This document shows, in pieces, positions 6,626 through 12,006 of a stretch of 12,006 nt of DNA (positions are counted from its first letter, which is position 1; each line of letters begins with the position of its first letter). The stretch comes from Candidatus Krumholzibacteriia bacterium (lineage in GTDB: Bacteria > Krumholzibacteriota > Krumholzibacteriia > Krumholzibacteriales > Krumholzibacteriaceae). Below the pieces are notes generated by a model. The model was not told the DNA's origin, did no database searches, and was given only the letters and a program-made list of their open reading frames with translations. The stretch is from contig JAQTVX010000036.1 in the NCBI GenBank assembly GCA_028706585.1, positions 1 through 12,006 of the forward strand, read 5' to 3'. The position numbers and the translations under genes are program-made.

Positions 6626-7984
6626 GTGGCCGGAAAGAAAGTCATAACTGGGTACCGGGGCAGACGCGTGCTCGTCCTCGGTCTTGCGAGGAGCGGCGTT
6701 TCCGCGATGCGGTTGCTGCTCGCCGAAGGCGCCATCGTCAGCGGCGCGGATGAGAGCGCGCGGATCGACGTCCCGAAGGACCTCGCCGGGGCCTCCGCGC
6801 ATCTCGGCCCATTCAGCGCGGGCCTTCTCGACGGGATGGATGAGATTATCGTGAGCCCGGGCATAGCGATCGACAATCCGCTAATGCTCGAGGCCCGCTC
6901 GCGCTCGATCCCCCTGACGAGCGAGCTCGAGCTCGGCGCCCGCTTCGCGCGGGGGCACCTCATCGGCGTCACCGGGTCCAACGGCAAATCCACGACCGTG
7001 ACGATGATAGGGGAGATTCTGAAAATGGCCGGTCGCCGCGCGATCGTTTGCGGCAACGTCGGCCTGCCCTTCACGTCGGTCGTGAAGGATCTCGGGCCCG
7101 GGGATTTCTTCGTGCTCGAGATATCGAGCTTCCAGCTCGAAACGATTTCGACGTTTCGTCCGGAAGTTGCAGGCATCCTCAATCTCACGCCCGATCATCT
7201 CGACAGGTATCACGACGTCGAGGATTACTACCGCTTCAAGGCGAGGATCGTCGAGAATTGCGATGCCAAAGACACGTTTTTCTACAATGCGCTCGACAAA
7301 CGGTGCGCGAGCATAGCCGAAGCCTTTCCAGGGGCGAAGGTGCCATTCTCGTCCGAAGGCCCCGTGGAGGGTGGAGTTTTTCTCGATGAGCGCGGCCGAC
7401 TCGTCCGCGAGCGCGGCGGAGAGATCGAGAGCTTCCTCGATCGCAGCGAGCTCGGCGTCTTCGGCCTTCATAACGTGGAGAACGCTCTGGCAGCGGTCGC
7501 TTCGCTGACCCCCTTCGACGTGAGCAATGACGCTTGTCGGAGGGCTCTTTCCGAGTTCAAGGGGCTCCCGCACCGCATGGAGAAGGTCGCGGTGGTGCGC
7601 GGGGTCACGTACTATAACGATTCCAAAGGCACGAACGTCGAGGCCACCATGATGACTCTCAAGGGGCTCGATCACCCGGCGGTTCTGATCGCCGGCGGCC
7701 ACGACAAGGGCGGGGATTTCACGAAGCTGGTTCCGTTACTCACGCACGTCAAGGCGATCGTGACGATCGGAGAGGCGGCTCCCCTCATCGAGGAGGCCAT
7801 CGGCTCGGTCGTGCCGATAGCGCGGGCGGCGACGATGCAGGACGCCGTTGAAACGGCGGCCCGCACGGCGCAACCCGGAGAGATCGTGCTTCTGTCTCCC
7901 GCTTGCGCCAGCTTCGACATGTTCAGGAACTTCGAACACAGGGGAGAGGTATTCGCGGAATGCGTGAAGGAATTGCAGAGATAG
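6626..7984 (+). CDS. murD: UDP-MurNAc-L-alanine:D-glutamate ligase MurD
   Basis: This cytoplasmic ligase adds D-glutamate to UDP-MurNAc-L-Ala. It has 452 residues, as expected. The N-terminal Rossmann-like domain has VLVLGLARSGVSA and SPGIAIDNP. The P-loop is G117-S-N-G-K-S122, followed by EISSFQLE and LNLTPDHLDRYH. K205 in YYRFKAR is the expected carbamylated lysine. The C-terminal domain has NDSKGTN, IAGGHDKGGDF and LLSPACASFDMF with FEHRG. The GTG at 6626 is chosen because GGAG at 6617-6620 precedes it and it gives a normal N-terminus; the nearby ATG at 6615 is in another frame. It follows mraY after 25 nt and overlaps ftsW by 25 nt. Pathway order differs from gene order: MurC acts before MurD although it is encoded last. 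Confidence 0.96.
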   Translation: MAGKKVITGYRGRRVLVLGLARSGVSAMRLLLAEGAIVSGADESARIDVPKDLAGASAHLGPFSAGLLDGMDEIIVSPGIAIDNPLMLEARSRSIPLTSELELGARFARGHLIGVTGSNGKSTTVTMIGEILKMAGRRAIVCGNVGLPFTSVVKDLGPGDFFVLEISSFQLETISTFRPEVAGILNLTPDHLDRYHDVEDYYRFKARIVENCDAKDTFFYNALDKRCASIAEAFPGAKVPFSSEGPVEGGVFLDERGRLVRERGGEIESFLDRSELGVFGLHNVENALAAVASLTPFDVSNDACRRALSEFKGLPHRMEKVAVVRGVTYYNDSKGTNVEATMMTLKGLDHPAVLIAGGHDKGGDFTKLVPLLTHVKAIVTIGEAAPLIEEAIGSVVPIARAATMQDAVETAARTAQPGEIVLLSPACASFDMFRNFEHRGEVFAECVKELQR

Positions 7985-9144
7985 CTGAGATCACGGAACG
8001 GAGGAGGTACGACCTCAAGCTCGTCCTCGCCACCGTGGCGCTGGTCGTGCTCGGTCTCATCATGATCGCCTCGGCGAGCCAGATGGTGAAGCTCCAGCGT
8101 GTGAGCGGCCCGCATTTCTACTTCTTCTATCGACAGCTCATGCTGGCCGCGCTCGGGATCTTCATGATGGGTCTTTTCATGAGAGTGCCTTACCACCTTT
8201 ATGAGAAGTTCGCCGGGAAGCTATTTATCGCCGCGCTCGTGCTGCTCGGCGCCGTTCTCGTCATAGGCACGGAGATCCGCGGATCGAGCCGCGCCATCTA
8301 CATCGCGAACTTCGATTTCCAGCCCGTGGAGGCCGCGAAGATACTACTCGTCGTCTTTCTCGCAGCGAAGATCTCGGAATGGGGCGACCGCATAAGGGAT
8401 TTCAAGACCGGATTTCTCCCTCTCGCCTCGTCGGGGATGGCCATGGCGGGCATGGTGGCGCTTCAACCGAACATCTCGAATGCCGTCCTCATCGCTGCCC
8501 TCACATTCGTCATCCTCTTTGTCGCGGGCTGCCGCGTGAAGCACATTCTGATATTCGGCTTTGCGACGCTTGCTGCGGCCGCGCCGTTTCTGTTGCACGT
8601 CTCCAAGGTGGTCACGCGCCTCAAGGATTACATCCATGGCGGCGGCAGCGCGACGAATTTCCAGCTCGAGCAGTCGCTCATCGCGCTCGGATCCGGGGCG
8701 CTTTTCGGGACCGGGCCGGGCCGCGGTCACCAGAAGTACCGCTTCCTGCCCGACGCGCATACCGATTTCATATACTCGATTATCGGCGAGGAGCTCGGTC
8801 TCATCGGAACGATCGTGGTACTGCTCATCTTCGTGTTCATTCTGCGCCGCGCGGTTCGCACGGCGAAACGCGCCCCCGATTCCTTCGGCTACCTTCTCGC
8901 CCTGGGAATCGGTTTTCTCATTTTTATGTCCGCGGCGGTAAACATCATGATGACGACGGGGATTATACCTACGGCCGGTCTTCCGCTTCCGTTCATCAGC
9001 TACGGGGGATCATCGCTGATCGCCTCGCTTGCCGCCATAGGGATAATCGTGAACATCTCGTTCGAGGGGAGAGAGCGTAAACACACGGGCGGGATGCTGG
9101 GTCTGCAGCGCACGGCGAAGGCCATATACGCGAAGCGCGCTTAG
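7960..9144 (+). CDS. ftsW: Septal peptidoglycan glycosyltransferase FtsW (SEDS family)
   Basis: This 394-residue polytopic membrane protein polymerises lipid II at the septum with its cognate class B PBP, encoded upstream as ftsI. A basic cytoplasmic N-terminus of about 25 residues precedes the first helix (about 25-46). The SEDS core is well conserved: GSGALFGTGPGRGHQKYRFL, then PDAHTDFIYSIIGEELG with the putative catalytic aspartate at D269, and GIIPTAGLPLPFISYGGSS near the last helices. These motifs fit FtsW/RodA; the dcw context and septal PBP partner favour FtsW over RodA. The ATG at 7960 lies within the end of murD and has a purine-rich GGGGAGAGG at 7941-7949, ten bases upstream. The next in-frame ATG would fall in the first helix. 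A longer frame back to GTG 7903 only copies murD in another frame and is not used. Confidence 0.95.
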   Translation: MREGIAEIAEITERRRYDLKLVLATVALVVLGLIMIASASQMVKLQRVSGPHFYFFYRQLMLAALGIFMMGLFMRVPYHLYEKFAGKLFIAALVLLGAVLVIGTEIRGSSRAIYIANFDFQPVEAAKILLVVFLAAKISEWGDRIRDFKTGFLPLASSGMAMAGMVALQPNISNAVLIAALTFVILFVAGCRVKHILIFGFATLAAAAPFLLHVSKVVTRLKDYIHGGGSATNFQLEQSLIALGSGALFGTGPGRGHQKYRFLPDAHTDFIYSIIGEELGLIGTIVVLLIFVFILRRAVRTAKRAPDSFGYLLALGIGFLIFMSAAVNIMMTTGIIPTAGLPLPFISYGGSSLIASLAAIGIIVNISFEGRERKHTGGMLGLQRTAKAIYAKRA

Positions 9145-9172
9145 TGCGGCGCAAAGAAGGGACGCTCTGACA

Positions 9173-10255
9173 ATGAGAATCGTCTTTGCAGCGGGCGGCA
9201 CCGGCGGGCACATTCTTCCTGCCATCTCAGTTGCCGATGAGCTCCGCGCACGGGGGAGCGGATTTGAGGCGCTCTTCGTCGGTACGCGCCTCGGGCTCGA
9301 GGGCAGGCTCGTTCCAGCCGCCGGTTACGAAATACGTTTTATCCGTGCGGGGGGCCTCCGGGGGAAGGGTATCGCAGCGAGGATCCGCAACATTGCGAGC
9401 ATGGCGGTGGGATTCTTCCAGTCTCTCGGGATTCTCTTCCGGTTCCGTCCCGATGTAGTGTTCGGGTCGGGGGGCTATGCGAGCGCGGCGGTCGTTCTCG
9501 CCGCTGCGCTTCTACGAAAGAGAGTCGTGATCCAGGAACAAAACTCGATTCCGGGACTCACCAACCGTCTCCTTGCCAGGTGCGCCGGGCGGATCTACCT
9601 CGGGTTCGCCAAGGCGTCCGAGTACTTCGGGAATCGCCGCGGCATCGTGGTCACGGGAAATCCGCTGCGCGAGCGTGTGGTGGTTTCGGGTCGGGTCGAC
9701 GCGCGCGCAGCGTTCGGCCTCGAAACGGAGAAGCCGGTGCTTCTCGTTTTTGGTGGAAGCCAGGGAGCGCGCACGCTGAACCGCGCCGCGGCCGGATACC
9801 TTATGGCCCGCGAGAACGTGCAGGCGATAATTCAGACGGGGACGCAGGATTACGAATGGGTTATGGAGCGCCTCGGGGGACAGAAGCAGCGCTGTTTCAT
9901 ACGGCCTTATCTCGACGACATGCACTGCGCGTACGCAGTTGCCTCGGTAGGCCTTGCTCGCGCGGGTGCGTTGAGCGTATCTGAGATCGCAGCGGTAGCT
10001 CTCCCGTCGATACTGGTTCCGTACCCTCACGCCGCGGACAATCATCAGTTCTACAACGCCTCGTTCCTGGCGGAGGCCGGAGGGGCGATCATCATAGCTG
10101 ATTCGGATCTGAACGAGAGCACTCTCGCCGCGGCGCTGGATCCGCTCCTCGCCGATGCGGCCAGGCTCGCGGCGATGAAGCGCTCGCTAGCTGGAATAGC
10201 GCGCAAGGATGCGGCGAAGGTAATCGCGGACGACATGCTCGCGATTGCCTCGTGA
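9173..10255 (+). CDS. murG: Lipid II-forming GlcNAc transferase MurG
   Basis: This GT-B glycosyltransferase acts on the inner face of the membrane and transfers GlcNAc from UDP-GlcNAc to lipid I, making lipid II. At 360 residues it is full length. The N-domain has G8-G-T-G-G-H13, GSGGYASAAV and EQNSIPGLTNRLL. The C-domain has VTGNPLRE, G194-G-S-Q-G198, RAGALSVSEIAA with E271, and PYPHAADNHQFYNA with H291-Q292. E271 and Q292 sit where E. coli MurG has its UDP-GlcNAc-binding glutamate and glutamines. The ATG at 9173 gives the standard MRIVFAAGGTGGH opening; AGAAGGGA at 9155-9162 is a moderate ribosome site ten bases away. It begins 28 nt after ftsW and is followed by 73 nt before the chosen murC start, the largest gap in the window. 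Confidence 0.97.
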   Translation: MRIVFAAGGTGGHILPAISVADELRARGSGFEALFVGTRLGLEGRLVPAAGYEIRFIRAGGLRGKGIAARIRNIASMAVGFFQSLGILFRFRPDVVFGSGGYASAAVVLAAALLRKRVVIQEQNSIPGLTNRLLARCAGRIYLGFAKASEYFGNRRGIVVTGNPLRERVVVSGRVDARAAFGLETEKPVLLVFGGSQGARTLNRAAAGYLMARENVQAIIQTGTQDYEWVMERLGGQKQRCFIRPYLDDMHCAYAVASVGLARAGALSVSEIAAVALPSILVPYPHAADNHQFYNASFLAEAGGAIIIADSDLNESTLAAALDPLLADAARLAAMKRSLAGIARKDAAKVIADDMLAIAS

Positions 10256-10318
10256 AAAGCGGGGGACTCGAACGATGGGAAGCGCCAAACACGGGAACCG
10301 GCGACGCGCGGGCCGAAA

Positions 10319-10323
10319 GAGGA
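10319..10323 (+). promoter_or_regulatory. Probable ribosome binding site for murC
   Basis: GAGGA lies five bases before ATG 10329. It supports the second of two tandem ATG codons (10326, 10329) as the murC start. The spacing to ATG 10326 is only two bases. Confidence 0.55.
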
Positions 10324-10328
10324 ACATG

Positions 10329-11705
10329 ATGCTGGGAAAAACAAGACACATACATTTCGTCGGGATAGGCGGCGTCGGCATGAGCGGCATCGGCGAGATT
10401 CTCCTCAATCTCGGCTTCACGGTGAGCGGCTCCGATCTCGAGAAGAGCCCGGTCACGGAGCGGCTCGCCCGGCGCGGGGCCAGGATCCGGATCGGCCACG
10501 CTGCCGGGAACATCGCGGGGTGCGACGTCGTCGTCGTTTCATCGGCGATCGAAGCGGGCAATCCGGAGGTCGTCGCGGCGCGCGAAAAGGGAATTCCCGT
10601 TATCCCGCGTGCCTCTATGCTGGGTGAGTTGATGCGTTTCAGGACGGGAATCGCCGTCGCCGGCGCCCACGGCAAGACGACGACGACCTCTCTCGTCGGC
10701 GCTGTCCTCCAGGAGGCCGGAGCAGATCCGACGATCATCGTCGGCGGTCGCGTGAAGAGCCTCAAGGCGAATGTCCGGCTCGGCGAGGGGGAGCTTCTCG
10801 TCGCGGAGGCGGACGAGAGCGACGGGAGCTTCACGCATTTGACGCCGGTATTCGCCATCATCACGAACATCGACGCCGAGCACCTCGATTACTACGGCAC
10901 GATAGATGCGATCTACGATGCCTTCGTCGAGTTCTCGCGCTGCGTTCCCTTCTATGGCGCGATCATATGCTGCATCGACGATCCGAAGGTGAGAACTGTC
11001 CTTTCGCGCATAGACAGGCGCATCGTGACCTACGGAATGAGCCCCGATGCGGACATCCGCGGGCGTCTCCTAGAAACCGGGCCCGGGGGAAGCCTCTTCT
11101 CGTACACGGTGCGCGGCAAACGCCGCGGGAAACTTCACTTGTGCGTTCCCGGATACCACAACGTTCTCAATGCCCTGAGCGTGTGCGCCCTCGCCGAGGA
11201 GCTCGACGTGTCGCACCGCCACCTCGCCGCCGCCTTCGCCGCGTTCGGCGGGGTCGCCCGCCGATTCGAGATCAAGGGAGAGCGCGGCGGCATTCTCTTC
11301 GTGGACGACTACGGCCATCACCCGACCGAGGTGCGCGCCACGCTCTCCGCCGTCGCGGGCTTGTGGAAGGCCAAGCGCGTCGTCGTCATCTTTCAGCCGC
11401 ACCGCTTCAGCCGCACGAAGCTGCTCGCCAAGGAATTCGGAGCCGCGTTCAAGGGCGCCGATCTCGTGTATGTGACCGACATTTACGCGGCGGGGGAAAA
11501 GCCGCTGCGCGGCGTCACGTCGCAGGTCATCATCGACGGAATCCGGAAGACCGGAGTGAAGGCGGTCCCTTGCGGCAGCGCGCTTGATATCGCCCGCGAG
11601 CTGCGTCCCGGCGACGTCGTGCTGACGCTCGGCGCCGGCGACGTTTGGAAGATCGGAGAGGACCTTCTTCGCCGCCGCCGCGGCGGAAGTGCTACGGTGG
11701 TCTAA
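10329..11705 (+). CDS. murC: UDP-N-acetylmuramate:L-alanine ligase MurC
   Basis: This cytoplasmic ligase adds L-alanine to UDP-MurNAc, the first stem-peptide step. From ATG 10329 it has 458 residues, typical of MurC. The opening HIHFVGIGGVGMSGIGEIL is the characteristic UDP-binding N-terminus. The P-loop is G112-A-H-G-K-T117, followed by TTT. Further on are EADESD, ITNIDAEHLDYY, D326-D-Y-G-H-H-P-T-E334, FQPHRFSRTKLL and LGAGDVW. The start is ambiguous: in-frame TTG 10245 and ATG 10275 would add 28 or 18 residues of very basic, low-similarity sequence. The tandem ATGs at 10326/10329 fit the family N-terminus and have GAGGA upstream. The stop overlaps the next ATG by one base (TAATG). In many dcw clusters murB follows; here rsmA does. 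Confidence 0.95.
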   Translation: MLGKTRHIHFVGIGGVGMSGIGEILLNLGFTVSGSDLEKSPVTERLARRGARIRIGHAAGNIAGCDVVVVSSAIEAGNPEVVAAREKGIPVIPRASMLGELMRFRTGIAVAGAHGKTTTTSLVGAVLQEAGADPTIIVGGRVKSLKANVRLGEGELLVAEADESDGSFTHLTPVFAIITNIDAEHLDYYGTIDAIYDAFVEFSRCVPFYGAIICCIDDPKVRTVLSRIDRRIVTYGMSPDADIRGRLLETGPGGSLFSYTVRGKRRGKLHLCVPGYHNVLNALSVCALAEELDVSHRHLAAAFAAFGGVARRFEIKGERGGILFVDDYGHHPTEVRATLSAVAGLWKAKRVVVIFQPHRFSRTKLLAKEFGAAFKGADLVYVTDIYAAGEKPLRGVTSQVIIDGIRKTGVKAVPCGSALDIARELRPGDVVLTLGAGDVWKIGEDLLRRRRGGSATVV

Positions 11706-12006
11706 TGGGAGCCAGGCTCAGCCAGCATTTTCTGCGCGACGAGGGCGCCCGCGACGGCGTCGCGGGCCTCTCGAACGCGCGTCCCGGGGACAAAATCCTC
11801 GAGATCGGCCCGGGGCGCGGCGCGTTGACCGGCCGCCTGCTCGCTACGGGCGCCGCGGTGACCGCGATCGAGCTCGACGAGATCATCGCGGGCAAGCTTC
11901 CGGGCATGGTCGGTCCCGAAGCCGCCGCGAGCCTCAGGACGATCAACGAGGACTTCCTGCGCTATGACCTGCGGGAGCTCGGGCCGGGCCCTTGGATCGT
12001 CGTCGG
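11705..12006 (+). CDS. rsmA: 16S rRNA dimethyladenosine transferase RsmA (KsgA), N-terminal part, cut by window end
   Basis: The reading frame starts at ATG 11705, which shares one base with the murC TAA, and runs off the right edge after about 100 of the usual 260-280 residues. It opens with LSQHFLRD (residues 5-12), the KsgA/Erm N-terminal signature. LEIGPGRGALT follows, with the SAM-binding G35-P-G37-R-G39 motif. AIELD (E56-L-D58) then provides the ribose-binding acidic residue, and NEDFLRYDL the next conserved segment. KsgA dimethylates two adjacent adenosines near the 3' end of 16S rRNA; an Erm-type 23S methylase is the alternative but less likely in a housekeeping operon. GGTGG at 11696-11700 is a weak ribosome site. 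The NLPY-type catalytic motif would lie just past the edge and cannot be checked. Confidence 0.88.
   Translation, partial: MGARLSQHFLRDEGARDGVAGLSNARPGDKILEIGPGRGALTGRLLATGAAVTAIELDEIIAGKLPGMVGPEAAASLRTINEDFLRYDLRELGPGPWIVV

Noticed and set aside
5460..6647. A 395-codon + strand frame overlapping mraY.
   Set aside because: It is the shifted shadow of mraY: Arg/His/Ala-rich with no domain, while the mraY frame carries every catalytic motif.
5113..7188. A 691-codon stop-free frame on the - strand across murF, mraY and murD.
   Set aside because: It lies opposite three fully conserved genes. Its product is low-complexity, rich in Arg, Glu, His and Pro where the sense strand codes hydrophobic helices, and has no recognisable motif. 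Long antisense frames are expected in GC-rich codon-biased DNA.
11675..11686. A perfect 12-bp GC palindrome near the murC 3' end, considered as a terminator or regulator site.
   Set aside because: It has no loop and no T-run, lies within murC codons for an Arg/Gly run, and rsmA begins only 19 bases later, so termination here makes no sense.
1..12006. Search for a novel system, mobile element, CRISPR array, tRNA or phage gene.
   Set aside because: The + strand is almost fully occupied by housekeeping cell-wall and rRNA methyltransferase genes with intact motifs. No direct or inverted repeat boundaries, transposase or integrase motifs, or compositional break were seen by eye.

Overview
The window is a single, densely packed operon segment on the + strand. 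It is the division and cell-wall (dcw) cluster of a fairly high-GC bacterium. The order is: 3' tail of rsmH (mraW), ftsL-like gene, ftsI-type penicillin-binding protein with two PASTA domains, murE, murF, mraY, murD, ftsW, murG, murC, and the 5' part of rsmA (ksgA). No gene on the - strand, RNA gene, mobile element, CRISPR array or long non-coding stretch is visible. The largest gap between genes is 73 nt, just before murC.

How the genes work together: MurC, MurD, MurE and MurF successively add L-Ala, D-Glu, a diamino acid and D-Ala-D-Ala to UDP-MurNAc in the cytoplasm. MraY moves the phospho-MurNAc-pentapeptide onto undecaprenyl phosphate to make lipid I. MurG adds GlcNAc to give lipid II. 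FtsW (SEDS glycosyltransferase) and its cognate class B PBP FtsI polymerise and cross-link lipid II at the septum, with the FtsL-like bitopic protein as a divisome partner. RsmH and RsmA are 16S rRNA methyltransferases flanking the set. Six junctions overlap (4 nt ftsL/ftsI, 4 nt ftsI/murE, 11 nt murE/murF, 1 nt murF/mraY, 25 nt murD/ftsW, 1 nt murC/rsmA), which points to one polycistronic, translationally coupled unit.

Organism: MurE carries the DNPR signature of meso-diaminopimelate-adding enzymes, so DAP-type murein is expected. The PASTA-bearing FtsI and the direct murC-rsmA junction (no murB, ddl, ftsQ, ftsA or ftsZ next) differ from the Escherichia coli arrangement. I cannot assign a phylum from the sequence alone.

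I see no undescribed system here. The most unusual signal is murF: the N-terminal domain is intact, but its reading frame has no ATG, GTG or TTG between the upstream stop and codon 87. The best start is an ATC codon six bases after a perfect GGAGG. murE starts at TTG. Other points worth checking are the cysteine-rich FtsI, the extended FtsL tail, and the ambiguous starts of ftsI and murC.
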